A DNA stretch of 64,000 nucleotides, taken from the NCBI GenBank assembly GCA_903898675.1, contig CAIUGM010000021.1:1-64000 (forward strand), written 5' to 3'. The notes under the pieces are model-generated. The model was given only the letters and a program-made list of their open reading frames with translations. It did no database searches and was not told the DNA's origin. Position numbers and translations under genes: made by a program. Source of the stretch: an uncultured Verrucomicrobiota bacterium (GTDB lineage Bacteria; Verrucomicrobiota; Verrucomicrobiia; Opitutales; Opitutaceae). Position 1 is the first letter of the stretch; the number at the start of each line of letters is the position of its first letter. Below, piece by piece: positions 16,261-25,276 of the stretch.

Positions 16261-17430
16261 ATGCCGGGCAGAAACAACTCAACCCTACTCTCCGTGTCCA
16301 AAATCGTCCCCGCCCCCCTGCTTTACGCCGACACCCATTCCAGCGCCGACATGCTCTACTTCGGGCGCGTCGAGGTCCACGATCCCTTCATCGCCCTCGG
16401 CGTCCGCGGCAGGAAAATCACCGTGCAAAGCGCCCTCGAGTTCGGCCGCGTCAAGAAAACCGGCGACTTCGACGTCGTTCTGTCCCGCGAGACCTGGCTG
16501 GCCCGGGCGCAGGAACTGTACGGCCCCGCGGCGGGTGTAGCCGAGATCATCGCCACCCTCGCCGGCGAGTACCGGCTGCGGCATTTCCGCGTGGCGGATG
16601 ATTTTCCGGCCGCACTGTACGTGAAACTCACCCAGCTCGGCCTGAAGCTGGTCTTCGCCGGCGGTCTCCTGTTCCCGGAGCGGGAGATCAAGACTGCGCG
16701 CGAGGCCGGGTGCATTCGCGAGGGCAACCGGCTTTGCACCGTAGGTTATCTCGCCGCGGAAAAAATCCTCCGCGCCGCCCGGATCAAGGGCCGCACCCTG
16801 AGCTATCAGGGCAAGCCGCTCACCTCGGAGCGGCTCCGGTTCGCACTCGAGACCGCCATCAGCGAACAGGGCGGCAACCCCCAGGACACCATCGTGTCCG
16901 GCGGCGACCAGGCCTGCGACCCGCACGAACGCGGATCGGGCCCGCTGCGGCCCCACGAGCTGATCATCATCGATATTTTTCCGCGCGTGGTGAAGACCGG
17001 CTACTTCGGCGACATGACCCGTACCTACCTCAAGGGCCGTCCGTCCGACGCCCAGCGCCGGCTGGTGGCCACCGTGCGCGAGGCCCAGCAACGCGCGACC
17101 AAGGCGATCCACGCCGGCGTCGACGGCCGGCTGGTGCATCGCACGGTCACGGATTATTTCTCGGCCGCGGGTTATGAGACCAGGCGCGGGAAAAACGGCT
17201 CGGTCGGTTTCATTCATGGCACCGGCCACGGCCTCGGCCTCGCGGTGCACGATCCAGGCCGCATGTCGGCGGTGGTGCCGTACCCGCTGAAGCTGGGCTC
17301 CGTCATGACCGTCGAACCCGGCCTGTATTATCCCGGCCTCGGCGGCTGTCGCTGGGAGGACGTCGTGCAGGTGACGGCCACCGGCACCAAGCCTCTCTCC
17401 CGGCATCCGTACAACTGGGAAATCAAATAA
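16261..17430 (+). CDS. Metallopeptidase family M24, Xaa-Pro dipeptidase-like
   Basis: The 389-residue protein has an N-terminal creatinase-like domain (about 1-150) and a pita-bread catalytic domain. The metal ligands are visible: Asp in IIDIFPR, Asp in GDMTRTY, His in HGTGHGLG, Glu in TVEPGLYY and Glu in RWEDVVQV. It is expected to hydrolyse Xaa-Pro dipeptides or trim N-terminal residues in the cytoplasm. The ATG at 16261 is used; a later start near 16351 (MLYFGRVEVHD) is possible. It ends six bases before the Fpg-like gene, so the two are probably co-transcribed. Confidence 0.85.
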   Translation: MPGRNNSTLLSVSKIVPAPLLYADTHSSADMLYFGRVEVHDPFIALGVRGRKITVQSALEFGRVKKTGDFDVVLSRETWLARAQELYGPAAGVAEIIATLAGEYRLRHFRVADDFPAALYVKLTQLGLKLVFAGGLLFPEREIKTAREAGCIREGNRLCTVGYLAAEKILRAARIKGRTLSYQGKPLTSERLRFALETAISEQGGNPQDTIVSGGDQACDPHERGSGPLRPHELIIIDIFPRVVKTGYFGDMTRTYLKGRPSDAQRRLVATVREAQQRATKAIHAGVDGRLVHRTVTDYFSAAGYETRRGKNGSVGFIHGTGHGLGLAVHDPGRMSAVVPYPLKLGSVMTVEPGLYYPGLGGCRWEDVVQVTATGTKPLSRHPYNWEIK

Positions 17431-17436
17431 GCGGCA

Positions 17437-18261
17437 ATGCCCGAGCTCGCCGAGGTTGAGTTCTTCCGCAAGCGCTGGAGCGCCGGACACGGCGCGAAGG
17501 TGCTCGCCGTGCGGCTGCACGCGGAAAAGAAAATCTTCCACCGCTGCGACCCGGCCCTGCTGAAGAAAAAACTGACGGGGGCCCGCCTGCTCGATTCGGT
17601 GACGGCGGCCAAGCAGATGCTCTTCCGCTTTAGCGGCCAATCGTGGCTGGGCATTCATCTGGGCATGAGTGGCGAACTCCGCGTCGAGACACGCGAATAC
17701 CCGCCGGCCAAGCACGATCACCTCATCCTGGTGCAGCAGGACCGCCAGCTGGTCTTCAACGATCCGCGCATGTTCGGCGCCGTCCTGTTTGCGACCGGAC
17801 CAAAGCCGCCCGCTTGGTGGACCCGCATTGCACCGGCCATCCTGTCCAAGGAGTTCACGGTCGAGGCCGTGGCCGCATTCCTGCACCGCCGGGCGCGCGC
17901 CCCCATCAAGGCCGTCCTGCTCATGCAGGAACGCTTTCCGGGCATCGGCAACTGGATGGCCGACGAGGTGCTCTGGCGGGCGGCGATCCACCCCAAGCGG
18001 CTGGCGGGTTCGCTGTCGCCGGCCGAAGTGCGCACCCTGCACCGGGAATGCCGGAAAGTCTGCCGGATCGCGCTCGACACCATTGCCGGCAAGGGAAGCT
18101 ACCTGCCGCCCAACCTGAACCATCACATCCCGAAATCCTGGCTTTTCTGGCACCGCTGGGAGGATGGCGGACGCTGCCCACGCACCGGAAAGCCGTTGCA
18201 ACGCGAAGAGGTCGGCGGCCGCACAACCTGCTGGTCACCCGCCCGGCAGAAGCTACGCTGA
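17437..18261 (+). CDS. Fpg/Nei-family DNA glycosylase with degenerate zinc finger
   Basis: The 274-residue protein keeps the catalytic N-terminal Pro-Glu after Met (PELAEVE, where the family consensus is PELPEVE), the IHLGMSGEL block, NDPRMFG, and the H2TH element with [20 protein letters not shown]. It should excise oxidised purines or pyrimidines and nick the abasic site. The C-terminal finger is odd: only the first of four zinc cysteines remains in [10 protein letters not shown] and the CPRC-like end reads CWSPARQ. Zinc-less fingers are known in NEIL1 and plant Fpg, so function is possible. It lies between the M24 peptidase and tlyA. Confidence 0.85.
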   Translation: MPELAEVEFFRKRWSAGHGAKVLAVRLHAEKKIFHRCDPALLKKKLTGARLLDSVTAAKQMLFRFSGQSWLGIHLGMSGELRVETREYPPAKHDHLILVQQDRQLVFNDPRMFGAVLFATGPKPPAWWTRIAPAILSKEFTVEAVAAFLHRRARAPIKAVLLMQERFPGIGNWMADEVLWRAAIHPKRLAGSLSPAEVRTLHRECRKVCRIALDTIAGKGSYLPPNLNHHIPKSWLFWHRWEDGGRCPRTGKPLQREEVGGRTTCWSPARQKLR

Positions 18262-18265
18262 CGCC

Positions 18266-19018
18266 ATGGCCAGCCGAACCCGACTCGACGAATTGCTGGT
18301 CGCCCGCGGTCTCAGCGAAACCCGCTCCCAGGCCAAGGCGCTGATCATGTCCGGCCGCGTCCGCCACGGCACCGAGCGACTCGACAAGCCGGGCAAGGAA
18401 TACACCGCCGACTACGAGCTCACCATCGACCAGCCACCCCGGTTCGTCAGCCGCGGCGGCGAAAAGCTGGCCGCCTTCCTGGAGAAATTCCCGTTCAACC
18501 TGACCGGGGCGCACCTGCTTGATATCGGCGCCTCGACCGGCGGCTTCACCGACTGCGGCCTGCAGGCCGGGGCCGCCTCGGCCACTTGTGTCGACGTCGG
18601 CCACGGCCAGCTGCACGAAAAAATCCGCCGCGATCCGCGGGTCACCAACCTGGAGAAAACCAACGCCCGCCACCTGCAGCCCGGCGCCCTGCCCCGCGCA
18701 AGCTATGACGTGGTCGTCATGGACGTGTCCTTCATCTCCCTGAAAAGCGTCCTGCCGGCGGTCTGGCCGTTTCTCGCGAACGGCGGCTCGCTCGTCGCCC
18801 TCGTGAAGCCGCAGTTCGAGGCCGGCAAGACCGAGGTGGACAAGGGCCAGGGCATCATCCGCGACGACGCCGTCCGCCTGCGGGTGATGGCGGAGGTCCG
18901 CGGATTCGCACTGCAGGAACTGCCCGGCGCAACCGTCTTCGGCGAGATGGAATGCCCTGTCGCGGGGGCCGACGGCAACCGCGAGTTCCTGCTGGGGCTG
19001 AACAAGGCCGCGCCGTAG
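18266..19018 (+). CDS. tlyA: TlyA family rRNA 2'-O-methyltransferase
   Basis: The 250-residue protein begins with an S4 RNA-binding domain ([20 protein letters not shown], residues 3-22) and follows with an FtsJ-like SAM-dependent methyltransferase domain: [27 protein letters not shown] (SAM motif I), [14 protein letters not shown] and [10 protein letters not shown]. TlyA enzymes methylate 16S and 23S rRNA and were first described as haemolysins. The start at 18266 is four bases after the Fpg-like stop, so it probably belongs to the M24-Fpg-tlyA transcription unit. Confidence 0.92.
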   Translation: MASRTRLDELLVARGLSETRSQAKALIMSGRVRHGTERLDKPGKEYTADYELTIDQPPRFVSRGGEKLAAFLEKFPFNLTGAHLLDIGASTGGFTDCGLQAGAASATCVDVGHGQLHEKIRRDPRVTNLEKTNARHLQPGALPRASYDVVVMDVSFISLKSVLPAVWPFLANGGSLVALVKPQFEAGKTEVDKGQGIIRDDAVRLRVMAEVRGFALQELPGATVFGEMECPVAGADGNREFLLGLNKAAP

Positions 19019-19159
19019 CCGGTTGGAGCCAGGCGACAAGGCGGTCTGTTCGTCCCGGCACCACCCTTTCGCGGCGCGCAAGCGCGGGTACACCGCAAGG
19101 CCGGCAGCCAGATTGCTATTCCAATATCCGCGTTTATCCGCGTAATCAGAGGGGAACCA

Positions 19160-20005
19160 ATGATGCACCCGTTTCGCAAACTGGCCTTTGTCGTGAACTC
19201 CGAGAAACCCGGCGCCCCGGAGCTGGCGCAGGAGTTGATGGAAATCGCGCGGCAGGCCGGAGCCAGGAAACTGAAGGTTTCCAGCGATCGCGACCTGCCG
19301 CGGAGTTTCTTCAAGGGCTGCGATGCCTGCTGCGTGATCGGCGGCGACGGCACTTTGCTCGGCGCCGTGCGCGGCGCCACGCGCGAGAACATCCCGATCA
19401 TCGGCGTCAACCAGGGCAGCCTCGGCTTCCTCACCACCTTCTCGGCCGACGAGGCGCGGGCGCAGTTTGCCGCGCTGCTCAACGGCGACTACCGGCTCGC
19501 CCATCGCACCCTGCTGGAATGCAAGACCGGCCCGCATGCGCGCGACGTCGCCCTGAACGACGTGCTTATCAAGAACGAGACCAATTCCCGCCTCGTCCGC
19601 CTGGAGGTCTTCGCGAACGGCAAGCTGGTGACCGACTATTACTGCGACGGCGTGATCTTCTCCACCCCCACCGGCTCGACCGCGTACAACCTCGCCGCCG
19701 GCGGCCCGATCATCCACCCGACGGCCGGGGTGATCGCGATGACCCCGATCTGCCCGCACACGCTGAGCAACCGGACCATCATTTTTCGCGACAACGTGAA
19801 GCTCACGGTCTTCAACCGCAGCGATGACTCGCGCCTGCTGGTGGCGATGGACGGGCAGCGAAACTCGATCATGAGCGAGGGTTCGCCCATCGAGATCACG
19901 GTCTCGCCCCGCACCCTCGCCCTGGCCCAGCGCCGCGACTACTCGCACTTCGAGGTCATGCGCGCCAAGCTCAAGTGGAGCGGCGGTTTTCTGGACAAGA
20001 AATAG
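19160..20005 (+). CDS. nadK: NAD kinase
   Basis: The 281-residue cytoplasmic enzyme phosphorylates NAD to NADP. The GGDGTLLGAVR motif (ATP/NAD-binding, catalytic Asp) lies at about residues 61-71, NQGSLGFLTTF at about 92, the NE motif in DVLIKNETNS, and the TPTGSTAYNLAAGGPIIHP block downstream. Two adjacent ATG codons (19160, 19163) follow an aggggaa ribosome-binding site; I cannot choose between them. A hairpin overlaps the stop. Confidence 0.95.
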   Translation: MMHPFRKLAFVVNSEKPGAPELAQELMEIARQAGARKLKVSSDRDLPRSFFKGCDACCVIGGDGTLLGAVRGATRENIPIIGVNQGSLGFLTTFSADEARAQFAALLNGDYRLAHRTLLECKTGPHARDVALNDVLIKNETNSRLVRLEVFANGKLVTDYYCDGVIFSTPTGSTAYNLAAGGPIIHPTAGVIAMTPICPHTLSNRTIIFRDNVKLTVFNRSDDSRLLVAMDGQRNSIMSEGSPIEITVSPRTLALAQRRDYSHFEVMRAKLKWSGGFLDKK

Positions 20006-20027
20006 CCCCGGCGTTGCGCCGGGGCTT
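20005..20027 (+). terminator. Hairpin at the end of nadK
   Basis: gccccggcg (20005-20013) and cgccggggc (20017-20025) pair perfectly over nine bases with loop ttg. Only two T residues follow, so it is a weak intrinsic terminator at best. Its first base belongs to the nadK stop codon. Confidence 0.5.
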
Positions 20028-20058
20028 GGGTTGAGCAAACGGCCGGGCGGAGACCGCC

Positions 20059-20436
20059 CTACTTTTTCTCTGCGTCCTTGTCTGCCTTCTCCGCTTCCTT
20101 CTCCGCCTTGCGGGCTTCGCGGGCGGCCTCATGGTCGGCCTTGCGCTTCGCCTTCTCCTCCTTGCTGAGCTTGCCGTTCTTGTCGGCGTCATAATTGGCC
20201 AGATCCTCGGCCCGCTGCGCGTCGCGCCGGGCCTTGTCGTCCGCCTTCAGCCTGGCCTTCTCCATTTCGTCCAGCTGACCGTCGCCATTGGCGTCGTATT
20301 TCTTCAGGTCCGCCTTGCTCGGACCCTTCGCCTTCGGCGGGGGCGCCTCCTCGGTCTGGGCGGCAGCTACATTGATCAACAGGGCAAGCGCCAGTGGTCC
20401 CAGCGCGAATTTGAGCACAGCAGGTAGTTTCTTCAT
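20059..20436 (-). CDS. Exported EF-hand-like protein
   Basis: The 125-residue protein has a signal peptide (ALGPLALALLINVAAAQT) and two calcium-binding-loop-like motifs, YDANGDGQLDEMEK and YDADKNGKLSKEEK, about 35 residues apart. The remainder is a very charged Lys/Glu/Ala/Asp tail (AREARKAEKEAEKADKDAEK). Similar EF-hand repeats are common in exported proteins of Planctomycetes and Verrucomicrobia. Calcium binding is inferred from the loops only. No partner is apparent. Confidence 0.7.
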   Translation of the reverse strand: MKKLPAVLKFALGPLALALLINVAAAQTEEAPPPKAKGPSKADLKKYDANGDGQLDEMEKARLKADDKARRDAQRAEDLANYDADKNGKLSKEEKAKRKADHEAAREARKAEKEAEKADKDAEKK

Positions 20437-20515
20437 AGCCCGGCCAGACTAGGCGGGACCCCGCGCCCGGCCAAGGGACGGCGTCCGCCTAAAATCAGGG
20501 CCGGCCACCCCCGAA

Positions 20516-23077
20516 TCAGGGTTTGACCACGAGTTGCACGCGCTGCGGCCGCTGGAAGTATTTCCGGGCGAAAGCCTGGAGATCGGCGAGCGTGACGGCA
20601 TCAATGCGCGCATCGTAGGTCCGCCAGTCGTTGACCGGCAGACCGTAAACGGCGTTCAGCGTCGCCTGCATCGCACGCGCCGAATTGGTCTGCATCCCCA
20701 TCCGTTTGCCGGCCTTCAACCGGGTCTGGCAGCGCCGGAGTTCCGCGGCGGCCACGCCGCCCTGCTGCACCCGGGTGATCTCCAGGTTGAGTTCGGCGAT
20801 GACCTCCTCGTAACGCTGCGGGCTGGTCCCGGCGTAGAAATAGAACATCGCCGTCTCCAGCCCGATGATCCGGCTGGAGCGCACGAAATACGCGAGGCTC
20901 TTCTCCTCGCGCACGCGCTCGAAGAGATTCGACGACATGCCGCTGAACAGCTCGTCCGCCACCTCGCTGACCGTATAGTCCGGCGCCAGCAGGCCCGGTC
21001 CGGGAAAGGCCTGGAAGACGATGGCTTGCTGGCGCGGCTGCGTCTCGACGTAGTCCCCGGCGGAAATCGCGACGGTCGCACTGGCTTTCGGCGCCTTGCC
21101 CTTGGGCAGCCGGGCGAGAAACGCCTTCAGCCTGGGGACAAGTTTCTTCGCGTCGAAGTCGCCCGCGACCGCCAAAACGGCATTGCCCGCGACGGTCTGC
21201 TGGCGGTGGCAGGCCCGGAGATCGCCGGGTTGAATCGCCTTCAAGCCGGATTCGTCACCGCCGCTTTCGATGGCAAAGGGATGCGGCCCGAAGAATTTCT
21301 CCCGCATCTTTTTGCGTCCGACCGTCACGACGTCGTCGAGGCTTTCCTTCAACGCCGCCAGGGCCGACTCGCGCTCGACCTCAAGCCGCGCCGGCTTGAA
21401 GGCCGGCCGCAGCACCGCGTCGGCGATCAGCTCCAGCGCCAGGTCGGTGTCGCCCGGCAGCACTTCCGCCGCGAGGCCGAAGCTGTTGTTGCCGGCAAAG
21501 TCGCTGAAACTCCCGCCCACTTCCTCGATGGCGCGGGCCACTTCCTCGGCCGTGCGCCGCGCCGTGTCCTTGGCGAGCAGCGTGGACATCATCGCGGTCA
21601 GGCCGCGCCGGTCGGCCGGCTCAAACATCGGGCCGCCCGCGAACGCCAGCCGCAGATGCACATTGGGCAACTGGCGGTTGGGCTGCAGGAGGAGCCGGGC
21701 CCCGTTGGGCAGCACAATTTCGCCGAAATCGAGGGATGATTCCCCGGCGCCGAGACTCGAATGGGCGACCGGCTCCGCGGCGGCGGTTGGGTTCGAGGAC
21801 ACCACCGTCAGGTGCTCCGGCACCAGGTACGTCTGCATGACCCGGCGCAGGCGGGCGGGGGTCAGGGCGAAAAGACGCTCGAAGTAAGTGCGGTTGTAAT
21901 TGATGTCACCCACCACGACTTCCCCGGCGCCGAGGCGCGAGGCCTGCCCGGACATGGTCTTGCGGCCATTGATCTCCGAGACCACCGCCTGACGCACCGC
22001 CTTGGCCAGTGCCTTCGCGCTGAGGCCCTTTTGGGCGAGATGGGACAACTCGCGGAGAATCGCCCGTTCGGCGGCCACCCGCTTGTCGGGATCGGACAGG
22101 TAGGAGATGTAGAACAGACCGCCCGTGCCGGGGCTCCAGGACATGGCGTCGATGGTGTGAACCAGCCGGGCTTTTTCGCGGATGCTCTGCCAGAGAATCG
22201 AGCTGTCGCCATGCCCCAGCACCATCGCAAGGAGGTCGAGGGCCGGCGCGTCGGGATGCGTCAGGCCCGGGATCTGCCAGCCCAGGCCGGCGCGGGAAAC
22301 CTGCACGTCCTCGAAAAGATGCTGATCGCGCCGGGCAAGCTGGCCCGGCTCATCGGTGATGAGCACGGGAGCCAGCCGCACCCGGGGCACTTTGCCGAAA
22401 TTCTCGGCGATCGCTGCGCGCGTCGTGACCGGATCAAAATCCCCCGCGATGACCAGCACGAGGTTGTTGGGCACGTAGCGCGCCTTGTAGTACGCCAGCA
22501 GGTCCGCGTGCGTGTTGGCGGCAAAGACGTCGCGATGCCCGATGATCGGCTGGCGGTAGGGATGCGTGCGGAAGGCGGTCTCGAAGAGCGCCTGGGACAG
22601 CCGCTGGTCGGGGTCGTCGAGGCACATGTCGATCTCGCGCAGGATGACTTCCTTTTCCTTGGTCACCTCGTCCTCGGGCAGGGTCGAGCGGAGCACGGCG
22701 TCAGCCAGGATGTCGATGGCCACCGCCGTGTGTTCGGACGGCAGATCGATGTAGTACACCGTGCGGTCAAAGGTGGTGTAGGCGTTGATGTACCCGCCGT
22801 GCGCCTGCACCGTGGCGGAAATCTCGCGGCCCGCGCGGCGCTCGGTGCCCTTGAACAGCATGTGTTCGAGGTAATGCGAGAGGCCGGCGCCGAGATACGC
22901 CCCCTCATGGATGCTGCCGGTCTTCACCCAGACCTGGACCGAGGCGACCGGGGCGGACGCATCGCGCTTAAGGAGGACCGTCAGACCGTTGGGGAGGGTG
23001 TAACGTTCGACGGGATCGCTCCAGAGCTGCTCAAGCAGGGCGAAGTCACGCGAACGAACGGGCATTTTTTTGGACAT
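20516..23077 (-). CDS. M16 family metallopeptidase (two-domain, pitrilysin-like)
   Basis: From the ATG at 23077 the product has 853 residues with two homologous M16 halves. The first half carries the zinc motif HYLEH in GLSHYLEHMLFKGT, with the third ligand region EVTKEKEVILREIDM. The second half starts near residue 430 and lacks a matching HxxEH, as in other M16B-type fused enzymes. No signal peptide is apparent at the chosen start, so its compartment is unclear. It overlaps the Minf_1886-family gene upstream by little and probably shares its transcript. Confidence 0.9.
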   Translation of the reverse strand: MSKKMPVRSRDFALLEQLWSDPVERYTLPNGLTVLLKRDASAPVASVQVWVKTGSIHEGAYLGAGLSHYLEHMLFKGTERRAGREISATVQAHGGYINAYTTFDRTVYYIDLPSEHTAVAIDILADAVLRSTLPEDEVTKEKEVILREIDMCLDDPDQRLSQALFETAFRTHPYRQPIIGHRDVFAANTHADLLAYYKARYVPNNLVLVIAGDFDPVTTRAAIAENFGKVPRVRLAPVLITDEPGQLARRDQHLFEDVQVSRAGLGWQIPGLTHPDAPALDLLAMVLGHGDSSILWQSIREKARLVHTIDAMSWSPGTGGLFYISYLSDPDKRVAAERAILRELSHLAQKGLSAKALAKAVRQAVVSEINGRKTMSGQASRLGAGEVVVGDINYNRTYFERLFALTPARLRRVMQTYLVPEHLTVVSSNPTAAAEPVAHSSLGAGESSLDFGEIVLPNGARLLLQPNRQLPNVHLRLAFAGGPMFEPADRRGLTAMMSTLLAKDTARRTAEEVARAIEEVGGSFSDFAGNNSFGLAAEVLPGDTDLALELIADAVLRPAFKPARLEVERESALAALKESLDDVVTVGRKKMREKFFGPHPFAIESGGDESGLKAIQPGDLRACHRQQTVAGNAVLAVAGDFDAKKLVPRLKAFLARLPKGKAPKASATVAISAGDYVETQPRQQAIVFQAFPGPGLLAPDYTVSEVADELFSGMSSNLFERVREEKSLAYFVRSSRIIGLETAMFYFYAGTSPQRYEEVIAELNLEITRVQQGGVAAAELRRCQTRLKAGKRMGMQTNSARAMQATLNAVYGLPVNDWRTYDARIDAVTLADLQAFARKYFQRPQRVQLVVKP

Positions 23078-23112
23078 GAAGGGGCGGACTGAATCGCAAA
23101 CCGGCCGGCCGA

Positions 23113-23547
23113 TCAAGCCGCACCGACCGACCCGCTTGAGCGCGTGCGCCGGGCGCGGGTCGGAGCGAATGGTTTAACAAACGCCTCGTCAAAATCGTAG
23201 ATGTCGGCGAAATCCTCGCGGCGGTCATTCTCGGTTTTGCTGAAGACGTTATATTCGATCAGATTGAAGACGATGTCGCCAAAATCGGTGCAACGGCGGA
23301 TCCCCCAGGTGTTGAGCACGGTTTTCGCCAGCGGGCCAAACTGGTCGAGGGCATAGGCCCGGATCCCATGGAGCAGCTCGGCGCCGCTGACATGTTGGGA
23401 CTTGCCCGTGCGTTCGGGATTCTTGCGCTTTACCTCCTTGACCGTGTGGTCAAGTGCCTGCCGGACAAAGGTGTAGGCTTTGCGGTCAAAGCGGGAGTCC
23501 TCTTTACAAATCAGCCCGACGATTTCGGAAAATTCCAAGTCTTGCAT
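23113..23547 (-). CDS. Minf_1886 family conserved protein
   Basis: The 144-residue protein matches the small conserved family named from Minf_1886, found in Verrucomicrobia and Planctomycetes. Recognisable are DLEFSEIVGLICKEDSRFDR, YTFVRQALDHT, SGAELLHGIRAYALDQFGPL and WGIRRCTDFGDIVFNLIEYN, followed by a variable acidic then basic tail. No function is known. I use the ATG at 23547; a TTG at 23562 would add five residues. It is 35 bases upstream of the M16 peptidase on the same strand. Confidence 0.8.
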   Translation of the reverse strand: MQDLEFSEIVGLICKEDSRFDRKAYTFVRQALDHTVKEVKRKNPERTGKSQHVSGAELLHGIRAYALDQFGPLAKTVLNTWGIRRCTDFGDIVFNLIEYNVFSKTENDRREDFADIYDFDEAFVKPFAPTRARRTRSSGSVGAA

Positions 23548-23716
23548 TAATTTCAGGTTCAATAGCTAGCACAGCATGGGCCCCGCCGCAACTCATGAAC
23601 GCACCCTGCCGCCACACCCAACCAATTATCCTTATGGCACTTTGCCCGATTTTTTGTGTCATTTCGGTAAACTTCAACTCGCATTTCGTCCACCATCCCG
23701 CCTTATTCTTGAGCCC

Positions 23717-24241
23717 ATGATCGCAGCGACCCAGTCCAACCACCCCTTGGCCTCCGTTAGCCAGCAGCCCGTTGCGGATTCGCCGCTCAACGAGGCCCGC
23801 TCGCGCATCCGCAACGCCCAGATGCGCATCACCAAGCCGCGCATCGCGATCATCGAGTCGCTCCTGCAGCACGAGGGACCGGTCAGCATCGAGCGCATCC
23901 ATCAGGACATCGGCGCCAAGGTTTGCGACTTGGTGACGGTCTACCGCTGCCTTTCCGCCTTCGAAAGCCTGGGCCTGGTGCGCCGCAGCTACCTGCACAA
24001 CGGCACCTGCCTTTACGAAGTGACCTTGGGCAACCCGCGGCACTACCACATCGTCTGCAAGAGCTGCGGCCAGACGGAGCGCGTGGATTATTTCTCCGTC
24101 GAGGGCATGGAACGCATGCTGCAGGACCGGGGCTACACCCAGCTCAGCCATGTGGTGGAATTTTTCGGTATCTGCCCCAGCTGCCAGAAGACCGCCCCGG
24201 CGCGCAACCTGGCCCCCGCCATGCCGGCCGAAAGCCTCTGA
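23717..24241 (+). CDS. fur: Fur family metal-dependent regulator
   Basis: The 174-residue protein has the N-terminal winged helix (KPRIAIIESLLQHEGPVSIE, with DLVTVYRCLSAFESLGLV as recognition part) and the C-terminal metal domain with HYHIVCKSCGQTERVDYF and a second Cys pair in GICPSCQK. The HYH and the two CxxC motifs point to Fe/Zn sensing as in Fur and PerR. Which of these it is cannot be settled, but the ferredoxin and superoxide dismutase genes close by make an iron or oxidative-stress role plausible. It is divergent from the Minf_1886 gene and is followed by a terminator. Confidence 0.85.
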   Translation: MIAATQSNHPLASVSQQPVADSPLNEARSRIRNAQMRITKPRIAIIESLLQHEGPVSIERIHQDIGAKVCDLVTVYRCLSAFESLGLVRRSYLHNGTCLYEVTLGNPRHYHIVCKSCGQTERVDYFSVEGMERMLQDRGYTQLSHVVEFFGICPSCQKTAPARNLAPAMPAESL

Positions 24242-24266
24242 GCATTCGAAGCCATGCAGAGTCCCA

Positions 24267-24293
24267 AGCGCGTCACCCCGACGCGCTTTTTTT
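24267..24293 (+). terminator. Intrinsic terminator after fur
   Basis: agcgcgt (24267-24273) and acgcgct (24281-24287) form a 7-bp stem with a 7-base loop, followed by a run of T. It closes the fur transcript. Confidence 0.85.
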
Positions 24294-24391
24294 GCGCCCA
24301 CTCCAGCCAGCCACCGCTGGTTGCGGGCCGGACACAACCGCTCTCGCCAACCCGCCGCGGTTCGTCGTAGCTTTTTCGAACACCCCATCGG

Positions 24392-24790
24392 ATGACACCC
24401 CTGTTCAAAAAACTGAATCTGAAGGACCAAACGGAAATTTGCGTCGTCAATTCACCACTATCCTTTGGCGGCGAGCTGGCCGCCTTGCAGGGAATCAAGG
24501 TCATTCGTGACCTGAAGAAAGCGAAAGCGATCCGTTTCGCCATCGCCTTCGCTTCCAAGCAAGCGGAAGTCGACAGCCTGTCAAAAACCCTGGCCGCCAA
24601 GGCCGAGGGAGATGCGGTCCTTTGGTTTGGTTATCCCAAGGCGACGTCCAAGAAATTCCGGTGCGAGTTTAACCGGGATTCGGGCTGGAAAGTAATCCGG
24701 AGCCTTGGGTTCGACTCGGTGCGGCAAATCGCAATTGACGAAGACTGGTCTGCGCTGCGGTTCCGACGGGTAGAATTTATCAGCAAATAG
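24392..24790 (+). CDS. Hypothetical protein, 132 aa, possibly DUF3052-like
   Basis: The product reads as a soluble alpha/beta protein: FKKLNLKDQTEICVVNSPLSF, IRFAIAFASKQAEVDSLSKT, AVLWFGYPKATSKKFRC and a C-terminal VRQIAIDEDWSALRFRRVEF. The LWFGYPK motif and the 'DEDWSALRFR' ending are reminiscent of short DUF3052-like proteins of unknown function. No signal peptide. It stands alone after the fur terminator, with its own presumable promoter. Confidence 0.65.
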   Translation: MTPLFKKLNLKDQTEICVVNSPLSFGGELAALQGIKVIRDLKKAKAIRFAIAFASKQAEVDSLSKTLAAKAEGDAVLWFGYPKATSKKFRCEFNRDSGWKVIRSLGFDSVRQIAIDEDWSALRFRRVEFISK

Positions 24791-24828
24791 ACCGGAGCGA
24801 CGGAAATACGGGCCACCCAACGCCGCCG

Positions 24829-25164
24829 TCAGTCTGCCCGCAACGGATTCACCGCCCTCACCCACTCCGCCACGGGAACGCCGCCCTGCAGGTGCTCGCG
24901 CCGGATACGGTCAAACCGCTCAGGCGTGACCTGTGAATACCAGACACCGTCGGGATAGACGACCAGCCACGGGCCGTCCTGACACAAGCGCAGGCAAGCC
25001 GCCTTGGTGCGCAGCGCCGGAACAGCGTGCTCCTTCAGGGAGGACTTGAGGTGTTCCCACGTCACCAGGCCATCCGTGGTCGCGCAGCAATCCGGCCCGA
25101 CACAGAGGAAGAGATGATGCCGGGCACCCGGCAGACCGATCTCGTCAAAGGATTTGGCGCCCAT
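24829..25164 (-). CDS. Thioredoxin-like [2Fe-2S] ferredoxin
   Basis: The 111-residue protein has cysteine pairs typical of the thioredoxin-like ferredoxin family: CVGPDCC near residues 21-27 and CLRLCQDGPWLVVYPDG further on. The last block (WYSQVTPERFDRIRREHLQGG) is also characteristic. It should hold a [2Fe-2S] cluster and act as an electron carrier in the cytoplasm. The gene is downstream of, and on the same strand as, the superoxide dismutase gene, 112 bases away. Confidence 0.85.
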   Translation of the reverse strand: MGAKSFDEIGLPGARHHLFLCVGPDCCATTDGLVTWEHLKSSLKEHAVPALRTKAACLRLCQDGPWLVVYPDGVWYSQVTPERFDRIRREHLQGGVPVAEWVRAVNPLRAD

Positions 25165-25276
25165 GGATTGATACGACCAAGCAAAGGACTGTTAAACGCG
25201 GAGAGGGCGGAGGTCGCGGAGAAATGCACATATCCTTCAACCTCTGCCGGGGCCGACGCGATCCCCGCGTTAATAA

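Noticed and set aside
16285-18201. Long minus-strand frame of over 600 codons opposite the M24 and Fpg genes
   Set aside because: Both plus-strand genes have clear catalytic motifs; the minus frame is a GC-bias artefact.
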